64,000 nucleotides of DNA from Acanthosepion pharaonis (Eukaryota > Mollusca > Cephalopoda > Sepiida > Sepiidae): assembly GCA_903632075.3 (NCBI GenBank), contig CAHIKZ030000027.1, positions 374,001 to 438,000 of the forward strand, given 5' to 3'. The position numbers and the translations under genes were made by a program. Below the pieces are notes generated by a model that was given only the letters and a program-made list of their open reading frames with translations, was not told the origin of the DNA and made no database searches. Below are positions 11,653-25,200 of this stretch, piece after piece (position 1 is the first letter of the stretch; every line of letters begins with the position of its first letter).

Positions 11653-11817
11653 TCAGACTTTTGCCAGTGCACTTGTAACTTGTCGTCGTAACTGTTGAAT
11701 ATGTCCCGCATTAATATAAGTTATTTTGGTTACTAAAGGATGAGAATAATTTTTGTTTGTTTCAATTTCAAATATATTGTTGAGATTCACAATCTTCAGC
11801 TGACACTGCTTCACACC
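11653..11817 (-). CDS. RMI1: RMI1 exon 14 (C-terminus and stop)
   Basis: Acceptor ATTTCAG. It encodes GVKQCQLKIVNLNNIFEIE and later GHIQQLRRQVTSALAKV, ending in TGA at 11655-11653. The C-x-x-x-I-x-N-L pattern matches the CQRDLIDLCCLMTI segment of vertebrate RMI1, and the final helix matches LENLKKRL. Confidence 0.9.
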   Translation of the reverse strand, partial: GVKQCQLKIVNLNNIFEIETNKNYSHPLVTKITYINAGHIQQLRRQVTSALAKV

Positions 11818-13763
11818 CTGAAATGATAAACCAAATTAAAAAAGAAACACTGAAAAATAAGTATGCAACATTTGTTTGTTTAACAGCATATCAACTCCTT
11901 ATGAGTCCTTTAATGCTGAAATTTAATTTTCTTGGGCACTTTGAAGTAATAAAAATATATGTTATTCTGCTTTCACAATTGAATCCATGGTAGATGATAC
12001 TCAGCTTTTGTGCATATACATGTTTGTGTAGACATAATTACGAGAGGCGGTGATATGTTGATTTTATGTTGTGCCTGTTGAAGTTATATTTTGGAATACA
12101 GTTTGATTTCTTTAAAAAAATTGTAGGATATTATATGGATTAATATCATGAAAGAGATCTTTCATGTTGGTTGTTTGGCTAATTTCATTTAGCGACATAT
12201 CAACACCTCTATGGGTTATTTAAAGTCAAAATCTAAATATTTTGAACACAATTGCATGACTTCAAATACAGACTAAATGTATTGTTGGTTATTTTGCTAT
12301 AAGTAAATATTGCTGGTCATTTTACTATAAAAATGTATTTTTATATTTTCATAGTATTTTGCTTTTAATATGGAGACTCAATATTTACCCATAGCTGAGA
12401 CCCTAACAGGTGCTACCATCCCAGGTCAGGGTGGACCTGGGAACAACAGCAACTAAATCTCCAATCTCCCAATCAGAGGTCATGCTGCCAGGTATAGTTT
12501 ATTGTCATACCCAGGACAAAGGTATACATTATGTATACTGTACTCAAATAAGTATACAGTATGGTGGAAGGATAGAAGTAAACTTACTAAAGCCTATCAC
12601 AGCCAATGGACAGCAAATATAAACAAATATAACATTGGTTTGGTTTGGTTTGGTTTCTTTTGTTTTTACGGCATATCAACCTCAATGGGGCATTTAATAC
12701 CAACAAGATTTCTATTGTTGGTAATATTTTTGTTCAAAAATGTATTGCTGGTAATAATTTTTTACAAAAATGTATTGCTGGTACTAAAACCTATTTTTAC
12801 ACTTTCATGGTTTTTTCACCCCAGTTTAAAGGTTAATTATTTGCCCATAGCTGGGACCCTAATAGGTGCTACGACCCTGGGTCAGAGTAGACCTGGGAAC
12901 ACCAGCAATTAAGAGGTGGTTCCACACTCCTCAAAACCTCCTGATTAGAGGCCTTGCTGACGGATGTAGTTTATCATCTTACGCAGAATGCAGATGTAGT
13001 TTATTGTCATACCCAGAACGGTATGACATTGGTCTAAAATTTTGAAAAGAGAACAAAGATATAATATTCTTATTTTTCTGTTATTCTTGGCACTAAAATG
13101 TTTTGGTTAGTTCTCCAGTTTTCTTAAAGTAAATTTTTTTCTGTTAATAATCTTATTAAAACGATGTTGTGGCTTTAATAGATTTTAAAATATTTTCATT
13201 ACCTAGAAATATGTGGCTTTTGCTTGAATACTTGACTAAAAAGTCAGAGAACTTAGGTTTGCATTGATAATAGAAATAAAAAAATAAAAAATAATGTTGT
13301 GTTTAAAAATTGTATGGGTTATGCAGACTAATATATTAATAATTTTTGCTTTGAAGGTTATTTTTTCTAGTAGGAAAACTATATGACAGAACAACATTCC
13401 ATGCATGTGTGATTGGGGATATAAGAGTTAAACCAGCAACCCCTTTTTAAAATTACATTTGAAGAGCAGAGAAATGATAAAACACATGAAATCAAGCATG
13501 GTAGATCACATATGAAGGAAATTGGGAGAACACTGTCTTATCTGGAATGATGCTAAAATAACAGATAAAGAATCACAATGGAAAATGCACAACATGGTAA
13601 ACACATGTGACCTTATCAGAAAATAATATTAGCAGAACAAGTGTTCATATACAATATGGGAAGCAATACACAAGAGAATAATGAAATTAAACAACAATAG
13701 CGATATTCACAATAAAAAAATTTTATATATATATTTTTTAATATTCTTTTTATATTGTTCTAA

Positions 13764-13797
<34 letters not shown>

Positions 13798-14475
13798 TGA
13801 ACAATAAAAAATATTAAAAAATTAAAATTTTCAGACACACAGGGTTGTATATTAATGTTTTTGTTTTATTATTTCAATTAGGTGCCTCGACTAGTTTCAG
13901 CCAGCATGGCCATCATCAGGAGAAAAAAATCCCTGCTTGTTAGTAGCAGTGAACCACAGGAGTGAATGACTGTTTCTGAAGAAAGTGAAATTTATCTGTA
14001 GTTTTCATTTGTTTCTTATCATTGATTTTGGTCTGTCCTTGTGTTGGTCAAATGGCCGCTTTCAAGTTGTTTTTAAGATAGAGGATGGCAGATTCCTGAC
14101 TTTAAGAATTCCCTCTTTGGTCATTTTCACAGTTTTATTGGTTGCTGGGAATAGGATGTGTGCGTTAAGTGTATGTTATCTTTTAGTTCTTTAGGAGTGT
14201 GTGTATGTGTATATATTAGTATGAGTGTGGGCATAAGTGTGAGACCTCAACACCTCTGCAAGCATGTCTGTCTTGCGTGGGTCTGTCTTGTGTGAGAAAT
14301 GTGGGTAGGGCTAGATTTATGGGGTTATATATTAATTCTATCTATATTGTTAAATTTGTGGTTAAGCTCGTTTGGACAAAGTGTTTTTCAGGGAAAATAT
14401 TCACTAATATATATTAGTGAATATACATAATATCCAATGTCAATAACACTACTCAAAGTTTTCCTATCCATTTCC

Positions 14476-14545
<70 letters not shown>

Positions 14546-16044
14546 GTTGCTGGCAATTGAATGACAAAATCAAAAGTTTTATTTGATACTTCTTCAAAAT
14601 AAATGCTTTTACTCATGGAATCACATATATGTATGTGAGGAAGCAAATTATAAGAAATACTGGTTATAGTGATACATCTAAAAACAATAAACATGTCAGG
14701 ACACTTAACTTTGAATTTTAAATTTCTGGTGTTCAATGTGTCTAGATGCACAGCCAAGTGGGCCACATTATTCCCCTTAGTTTTGACCATATTGCCTGAA
14801 TTTTTAAGATATATGGTGCTGATTGTTCCAAGGAGTGATGTTCAAATTTTGTTATGGTTTTTGCAAATCTGTGGGGAGTGCTACCAATTCCTGATGTGAT
14901 AGATTGCATTGGAATGTATAGAGAAACTAAATGAGAAGTGAAAAGTGGTTTGACCAAAACAGACTTGGTGCAGAAGTGTTGATGCAGAGGTGAAGGCAGC
15001 CAGCATGACATGGGTTGAGCTAAAAAGGATTGCCTGGAACCGCATCTGTTGGAGAGGTGTTGTTGCAGCCCTATGTTCCCCAAGGAATCAAGATGCATAA
15101 TAGAATGGTACAGACATGTCTGATAAAACAAAAACGATTTAAACTCAAAAATTTTAAAATTTAAAATTTAGTATTTCCATATCTTCAGCATTTCCCCTTG
15201 GTACATAATTATAACCCATGATCGCATTTATATCTCTCCCTACCCTTCCAACACATATAATTCTATCAATAATAACATTAGTTTAGAGTCTTTCTAAATG
15301 ACGAAATTTGTTATACAGAATTTTTCCACTTTGTCATTCAATTGCTTCACATTGTTATGATATATATAAATTTATATTCTCTTGTGTGTGTGTATATATA
15401 TACATATATAGGAGACATGGTGGTGTAATATATAGCAGCTCGAAATGGGGAATCGGAGAGCTGAGTTTGAATTCCAGCAGTAGAATCCATTAGATTCAAT
15501 TACATGCTAATACCCTTGGGAAAGATATGAATCCTCTTCTTCTCCCTTCAGCTATAGATAAATAGCAGGACAGACTGGGTTCTATAGCCTTGAATGGTAA
15601 CTGGTCTAGGAGAAGGACAACTCTGAATTCAAAACCTGCAGACAGTTATTTGCACCAGGTCTCTGTTTAAGGTTCTTCAAAACACGCAGTTGGTTCTGCA
15701 CAAAGCCTTCACCACTATAATCAAATAATTTGTGTGGGTGGTCTGGCTGTCAGTTTCTAGGAACTGAGATGCTTGACACTCATACATTGAAATTGATTTT
15801 AAAAAATAAAAATTTATAAATGCTATATTTAAAAAAAAATTAAATGAAATGCACAACGTAAGGTAGAAGGTGAGGAAAAGGAGAAGGAGGAGGGGAAAAA
15901 ACAAGTGTATTGGAAATATATATACATACTTTTTATCCCACTTCAAAAGAACCCAAAAGGAACTTTTTAGTATGAATATAACAGGACATAATTTCTGATA
16001 ATTTCTCTTCTTGACAAAGATTGTAAATTGTTGTAAGGATTAAC

Positions 16045-16133
<89 letters not shown>

Positions 16134-16362
16134 ATATATTTATGTAAAAAAATCTGTGGGTAAGTAATCCAAGCAGATCCTATTAATATAAAATATTAAA
16201 ACTGATCCACAAAAGAGAGCTCAATATAAGTTTTATTATAGAGCATATAAGTGAATTACAATTAATGAGATCCAAATGAATTATCTCATATAAGTGATCA
16301 TTTCGTCCATGGGAAATTAGGTTTCCCCTGACTTATCAATGCAAATACATTTACTAAATTTA

Positions 16363-16436
<74 letters not shown>

Positions 16437-16530
16437 TGAGAATACCTAAAAAGCCAGAACGTATCCACCCACGATTTATTTACAAATTGTATCATCTGGG
16501 TTTTTTTTTTTTAGTTATAGTATAAGTATA

Positions 16531-16572
<42 letters not shown>

Positions 16573-19500
16573 AGGATTCTGGGCCAAGAATCCTTTCCCC
16601 ACCAAAATTTAATGTTCAGTCATTTGCTCAGATTTAGGGAGGGGGTTAAACTAGGAATTTTACAGCTCTCCCTTGTATATAATGGTGCTGAAGGCTCTCA
16701 GTTAAATGTTTTAGCTTTTTCAATGTTGCACAAACTCTACACACCAATTCTCTCTTCTCTGCTTTTGCACTTATAAAATCATTATTTCCAATAAATTCCA
16801 ATGCTTCATGCTAAGAAAAATGTACAAAATCATGGGTATTGTTAAACACTAATCATCAGCGTGCAGACCAAAGGAAAACCAACTGGACCAATTTTGAAAG
16901 CAAAAAGATGAAAGTAAATAAAATATTATTCTATCGCAAAAGCTTTCTTCGCAAAAAAATCAAATGTAAATCTGTTTAAAATGTTGGTAATAAATATTCA
17001 ATTTTACAATGTTGCAATGCAATCTGCATTTGATCATAATTGTCATGCAATTTAATTTTAGAAAAATAAAGAAAGTGAACAGATTCAAAATTGGTAACAA
17101 CACAAAAATACACACCTCTTGAAGTTTCTTCTTTAAATTTGGATCAGTTCCCGCACTTGTCATTTCCTGAAATAAAAATCCCAGAGAATAATTTTTTTTA
17201 AATTTTGACAATACTGAAGATTCCCAAAACTAAATAAATTCTTCAACAACACATTTTCATCAAACAACATACATCTTAGTGTATATTTGTTCAGTAAATT
17301 GATTTGTAGAAAAGGGACTTCATAAGCAAGAAGCAACACTAAATTTAATTTTTTAAATTTTGAACCACATGAACCAAACTGACTCCTGTCAATTGAGCTT
17401 CAAAATGTTGGTTAATGAAATTCTCAATTGCTTAACAACAATATTATAAAAAGCATTTGATTATAACAAATTTATTGTTTTTGACATGACTTAGAATATA
17501 GCTAAGTAATTCTATATAACGTCCTGGGTATGACAATAAACTACATCCAAGTCTTGGGTAAGACGATAAACTACATCCAACAACAAAGCCTCTGATCAGG
17601 TTTTGAGGAGTATGGAACCACCTCTTAATTGCTGATGTTCCCAGGTCCACCGTGACACAGGGTGATAGCACCTCTTAGGGTCACAGCTATGAGTAAATAG
17701 TTAACCCCCAAACGGGAGTCAAAACCGTATTAAATAAATTTTTGAAGAAAAAATTATTACCAGCAGTACATTTTTGAAGAAAAAAATATTACCAGCAATA
17801 AAAATCTTGTTGGCTTTAAATAACTCACTATGTTTGATATGCTGTAAAACAAAACAAACTATAATCATATTATATATAATTGTATAATAGTATTTGGGAT
17901 TATTGATGCAATAGTTTTGTTACATTATTGATATATAAGACTATATCTTTTATATATAAATATATCTATTTACATTATTCGGACTATTGTCCTCATCTTT
18001 GTCGCCATATTTATTACAACGTTTCGGTTGTTGTGCGCTGTGGCCTTCTTCAGGTGGTTGGAATGTCAAACTGAACCCTTTATTTCACTCATTGGGGTAG
18101 ACTGTTCTAGTTCCATGTGCCATGTTTAATGGATGTCAGTTGTCAGTTATCTCCTGTTAATTCCCCTCTCCAAGTTCTCCACTGGCTTAACCGGGTATTG
18201 AACTTACACTCTTTGGGTCCTGTCACTGCATCTAATTAACACCTTTCTGACTAATACCTTTATCCACTGTGCCATGGATCTAACTAATGCCTTTATCCAC
18301 TGTGCCATGGCACAGTGGATAAAGGCGTTAGATCCAGTGACAGGACCCAAACAGTGTGTTCAATACCTGGTTAAGGCAGTGGAGGAGAGGGGAATTAACA
18401 GGAGATAACTGATAACTGACATCCATTAAACATGGCACATGGAACTAGAACAGTCTACCCCAGTGAGCAAAATAAAGGGTTCAGTTCGACATTCCAACCA
18501 CCTGAAGAAGGTCGGAGCATACAACGGACGAAAAGTTGTAATAAATATGGCGACAAAGATGAGGACAATAGTCTAAATAATGTAACTAGTGTACATAATA
18601 CCTCATCTCAGAAATATAGACAGATAATAAATATATCTTGTAGGAATATCATTATATCTTCCAGTGAAGGCAACTGTTTTTGTGATTCTGCTCATTTAGT
18701 TGTTTTTAATGAGTTTGAACCTGTATTTAATTTCTTGTTGATACAATTACATTTCAGTGTTATTCATACCTGAAATCTAATGAATATATTGTTGTGAGAG
18801 GAGTATAGTCACTTTGTCATGAAAACACTCCAATGAGTGCTCAGGATTGCCTCATCAGTGATATTATGACTTGGGGTCATGACAAGTTTCCAACATCATA
18901 TTTGTTCGCCCAAGGGACCCTACCAAAACAGTACTATTCCGGCAGGCAATCCTGAAGCAAAAAAATATGCCAAGCATGCAACAAATGGACTCATTAAATA
19001 AATTTCACTGCTGACCAATCATTAACGACTTATGTCACTTCCTCCTCATCCAAAATGATACAAAAAAAGAATAAACAGTATGCTCGTCTTTTTTTCCAAT
19101 CTTAGGTTCACCACACGGAAAGATCCACATTCTCAACGAACAGTTTGACATAACAGGTAAGTAATGGCAAGAAAAGTTTCCTTTCATATGAAGCGTTACT
19201 TTAAAAAAAAAAAATCAAACAAAAGAAACAAATTTACTTACAATAGACTGTTGAACAGTGTATCCAATCAGTTGAGTAAGAACCTAAGAGAAACAAAAAA
19301 GTATACAGATGTAAATGAATTATACATAAATTTATTGGAATATAGAGCAGGTTGACTAATAACCATTGAATCCAATAGAAGGGATAGGATTAGGTTTTGT
19401 CCGATTCCAGATGAATGAAATTAAATAGCTAGTCTTACCTGTTAATCAGTATAAGAAAAGGAGACATAGTTTATAAGACTTTATTAACACTTTGTTCACA

Positions 19501-20858
19501 TCTGAACTTCTCATGTTTTTTCCTTATAAACATCATTTTCTTTAATTAAATGTCTTAAAAGCAGCAATGTTTCTTTCTGAGAATCAGAATCGGATCCTGT
19601 AAATAATGTGGAATAATTTAGAGAAACATCTCATGAGTGATGCAAAATTCTTTTTTCTGTATATAACCTTATCTATGATGAACATTGTATAATGATTACA
19701 TTTACATCCTCACAAGCAATTTGTTATAAATATAAGAACATTTTTTTAATAACAAATTTTAAAAATAAATTAAAAATAATAAATACTGAAAAACAGATAG
19801 AAATTGCTTATTTGTGATTTTTATTTGATAGCAAAAAATGTTAATATAGATAGCTTCTTCTTATTTGTAATATTTTCTTATTGTTTGAGATATTATTACT
19901 ATATATGTTATACTACTATATATGTTATGTTATATATACATATATATTAAAGTAAAGTGAGTCCCTCGTATTCACAGGAGTTAGGGACCAGAACTGACCA
20001 CAAATAGTTAGAATCCATGAATACTTGTAACCCCACTTAAAAGTGCTTATAAATACCTATTTTGATTGTTAAAACCCACTATGCCTTAAACTTTCATCCT
20101 AAACACTTTAGAAACATTTCAGACCCTTTTTAAAACATTTTTGAAAAATAGTATTGGTGACTATGTACTTAGCATTAAGTTATCTTTCATACATACAATA
20201 ACCGTTTATAATTACGCAGAGATCAATACAACCATTGAAAATACAGTATAAAATATGTGTAACAAGACATAAAATATAAAGTTTAAAACATTTTCTAAAA
20301 ACAGAACTGTGATGATTGCCCCTAGACTTAGCATAAGCCACTTTTAAGACCCCAGCTGCAGACCCTAACAAAAAACAAAGCCCAAGCACTATGCATATTT
20401 TGCGTTTGTTTTTTACAACGAACATGTATAATTCTGCCAATTTTTGCCTTAAAAATGGACTGTTATATGTTTTAAGTCACTTAAATAACAGGAAAATAAT
20501 ACAAGATTATTTTAAATATGTTCTATCAAAAAAAAATACAAAATCGGGGGAGTTCTCAGCAAATAATTTTTACATATGTTCTTCAGAAAAACACATGAAT
20601 ATTCAAGGTTTCCGCGAATAACAAGTACATATGTTCTAAAGGAAAAGCCACGAATGCTGAAACATGAATAGGTGGGGGCTCACTTTATATTAAAGTATAT
20701 TATATTACTATATAGGTTATATTTAGTGGATAAAAGTGTTTGAGTAAACACCTCTATTTTTTTAAATAGTATAACTGTCATCTACCAGTCTAAATATAAC
20801 ATATATAGTAATTAGAAATAATGTTAGATTATAAATAAAAATTCCTTAGAATAGATAC

Positions 20859-20894
<36 letters not shown>

Positions 20895-21358
20895 GTTTTA
20901 ATATTTTTACTATAAGAGATTAAAAAAAAACATTTTGAAATCGCTACACAAAAGCTTTCATGTTTCAATACTATGATTGTATTTTCTTCGGCAATAGTGG
21001 TTGGTAACTGGTGATAAAAAGGATTTTTTAGGGAAATTTAAAAACAAATAGTTACCTCTTTTCTGAAAATTAAAGTGTGGGGGTGCATAAAGTCAGAATT
21101 AAAAATATACTTGTGGGTATGTCTTGATTAACCAATTGAAAGTCAGATCTAAGCTAAATAGAAAAATAAGGTCAGGGGGTGGAGGTGAGTGAGTTATTTT
21201 TTCATGTCACAATAAACTGGCACTTAGACATGTCATCATTGGCGATTGTAAAGAATATGACAGTGACAAATGTATCATGGATGTAGCCAAATATGACATT
21301 CCATTTGTTGTGATGGGGCGGTTAATCAGACATAAAGTTATCAGAAACAAATTTAATT

Positions 21359-21399
<41 letters not shown>

Positions 21400-22224
21400 C
21401 TGTGTGCATGTAAAAAATTCATATAGAGTATATTTGTATAAGGACAATATGAATAATGACAAAAGGAAAACTTATCTTAGCCAACACATTTAAATTTAAA
21501 TAAAAGATTATATGAACACAAAAGGGATATTTTACAAAACACATTAGTTGCTCTCTGTCACAAGACTGACAACAATTTCAATATAAAAAATTCTACTCTA
21601 GTTAAAAGAGAAATCAATATACTGAGATGAAAAAGTTTAGAAAGTGTTTTAATCACTAGATCATCTATGAAACATATAACATGAAAACTTTTTCCACTTT
21701 GTCATATATTTTCCCTCAGAATTGTTCTTGATCTATAAAAATTATAGAGAGAATGTCACCCAAATGTATACCCGTTTTATACCAATTAATAATTCAATTT
21801 CCATTTCTTTTTCCTCCACTAATTTGCTAAAAAATTAGCATACGGTAATGAAAAAATGATCCAAACTTAATAAAAACGGAGTTTTATTGTCAAAATCTTT
21901 ATTATTAAGAGTAAAGTCCAAAGGATTTTTTGCTTATTAAATTATATGCTTTGATCCTATTTATAAATTCGAAATTTTGGTTAAAAATCTTTTTTTTGTA
22001 TCAGCAAGGGGGCCAAAGATTAGTATAGGAAATTTTAGCATCTTTTTATAGTGAAAAACACAATGATTTGGAAATTCTTGCAAAAATCAAATAATTGTTG
22101 GATTTTAATGAAACTATCTGAACTTATTCACAGATAAATGAAAAGAAAAGCTTTTTTAGAAAACCTTGATAAAAATATTTCGTTTTTACATCTGCACACA
22201 CACGCACACACAAAATATTTTTAC

Positions 22225-22284
<60 letters not shown>

Positions 22285-25200
22285 ATTTAATTTCATGAAA
22301 TGTTGAGAAATTAAATAGAACTCCTTGGAGAATTTAAATCATCAGTTTCTTTTTGTAAACAGGAACACCAGTTACTAAAAATCTGCTCTGAAATCTAAAA
22401 TGAAAAACACAATAAAACTAAGACATTTTTTAATTGGAAAAACTTTTAATTGCTTTTATGGATAACATATTATGGACACTATTTATGGACAAAATGTTTT
22501 CAATGAATAAAGAATTTATACAAGAATTATTTTCATTTTTAAAAAAATTTAACTAGAATGATTTCTAAAGTTTTAAATCTTTTAAAATTCTGTATTAATC
22601 TGTGCTGGTTAGGTGATATTGTTATTAAGTAAAAACGATATTTACTAATCATAATTGGAAAAGCTTAGTAGAATTCATCAAGTACCAATATTTTAAAAAG
22701 AATTTTGAAATTTTTTGTGTGTATAAACATGCTGATTTTTGTAAACATGGACTTCTATACACAACATTATCAGAAAATAAGAGCAATAACTTCTATAACA
22801 AAATCAATATTGTTGATTGTGATGATGATTATAAGCACTTCCAGTCCCACTAGGGAATGCTGGGAGCAAAACAGATCCAGCAGCAATTTGAATAAAGTTA
22901 AGTTTACCACATCTTGCGTCATCTTTGTGTTGCTCTTGACACTATTGCAGCTAGTTTTGTATAATTTATCTTTCTACCCTAATCCCAGTGGAATGTGGTG
23001 TCAGAGAGGGATTCTTTCTAAAAAAAAAAAGAAAATTATTTTCTAGTATAAAGAACAGGGCCCAATTCAAAAAAAATGTTTCATTTAAAAAAAAAAGAGA
23101 AAAAAAAAGAGAAAAAAAAAAAGAGAAAAAATATTAAAATTAACTACACCAGAATTGTTTCACTTTACAAATCCAGGGATTTAGCAGAAATGTTTGCAGA
23201 GATTACAAGAAGCATCAAAACTCTGGGAAGAAAATAATAAAACTCAAGTCAGTACATTAATATATTGCATGGGAAGCGAAGCCAAAAATATTTTTCTGAC
23301 ATTTCTTTCTCAGAACAAGAAGACGCAAATGTGTACGACTTAATTTTTTGGAAAATTCAATGCCTACTTCATGCTTAAAAGAAATATAATTCATGAAAGG
23401 GCAAAATTTTATCTTAGAGTTCAAATACCAGAAGAACCAGTGGAAATCTTTATTCACGCATTGCACATATTAGCAGAAGCATGTAAGTTTCCAAAGAAAA
23501 ATGACCAAATTAGAGACCGTCTAACAGGACTACAGAGTAAGGACCTATCCAAAAGATTACAATTAAATCCTGATTTAAAACTCGAGATAGCTACAGAGAT
23601 GGCCAAGAACAGTGAGCAAATAAAATCTCAAATGGAAGAAATACAAGAGAAAAATGTAGACAAACTAAAGACCCAGAGAAACCCACAAAATACAAGGAAA
23701 AATGGGAAAAACAGCAACAAAAACTGCAGTAAATGTAACAGAAAACATGATTTAAAAAATGTCCAGCAAAAGGGAAACTCAGCAAGAAATGTGAGAAAAT
23801 GAATCATTTCACTTTAACCTGCAAAACTAAAGCTAATATGATACAGACAGTAAATGAAGAAAAGAAATATTAGGAAAAGAAAAGGAGAGTTAACAGAAAC
23901 AGATTTAAATGACCCATGGTAAAAAAATTTGTAAAAAAAGTGGTAAGGTTTAAAATTGACACAGGCCACAGCTGTTTGAGGTTTCCTATAGCCGCACTGA
24001 ACTTAAATAAAGTCAATTCAGGTTTCCTATGGTAAAAACATTACAAAAATGGCAAAAGTCATTTTGTCACATCTTATTTTCTCTCAAAAAATGGATTTTC
24101 ATACTTTTATAGGAGTAAAATATTGAAAAATGACTGTTTTATCATCACCTAAACTAATATCAAGGAAACTTTTGATCTGAAACCCCATGAAACTAGGTAT
24201 TTTCTGAAAGCAAAGGATATATTCTTTCATTTAAAAGTAAAATTAGCTGGTGTAAATGACTCAAAATTTTTTTCAGTGGGTAAAATGTGAAAAAATAGTG
24301 AAAATTTTGCATTTTTTTCATGTTCTAAACAAATATTTCCCCCATTAATGGGAAATTATCCATTTTTTTTTTTTTTAAATCAGAAAGCCTAAATCATAAT
24401 CAAACTTTCAGGCATAAAATTGAGAGTTTTGAAGGAAATCAACATTCCTAGGGGTTCAAAATGTGACAAAATCCATTGGTAATTTTCAATTATATGACTG
24501 CCAAGGGTTAAAAAAAATTGACACCCAGCCACGGAAATCTTTAGTAAAAGGCAAAAGATTTATATGCAATTCCTAACCACCAGAAACCAAAAGTTTTTTT
24601 TTTCCAAAAAATAGCAGCGAGAAGGAAAATTAAATTTAATTGACTTTGACATCTAGGTCAAAGGTCAGCCAGCAATAAATGGTAAACCTTAGAACAAGTT
24701 GTAATAAAACCCACCACTCCCAGATAAAAGCAAAGAGTGAAAAAAAAGGGTTCAACATTACTAGGGTTTGATATAACCTATGTTTCAACAATGGCTTGAT
24801 GAGTTTTGTTTTGTTTTTAACACCCCGTGACTCTGGTTGATGACAACAACACTTAGCAGACAACATTGTTTTTTTCACTGCATATCTTTCATATTTCCCA
24901 TCGCCAGTCCATTTAGCCGTTCCTTTTATTCAATGATGTTCATGCCAAATGAAAGAGAAAGAAATGAATTTTGAATGATGTTATTTTGAAGTGAAATAAA
25001 TATTTTTTCATAAAAAAAAGGGGATTTTTCTCAGAAAATTGTGCATAATTTCTTAATGCTAACAGCCAAATTGAAGATTAATTACCAGTGAATAATTCCA
25101 TGTGCAAACAATAGCCGTCTGGATCTTATAACATCGCCCTAAAAGGTCCAGAAGTTTACTAACTGATCGAAAACTTGTTGCGCATAATTGTATTTTTCAC

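Noticed and set aside
20180..20440. 86-codon minus-strand frame with hydrophobic segments
   Set aside because: It lies inside a MITE and has no family features; the hydrophobicity follows from AT-rich sequence.
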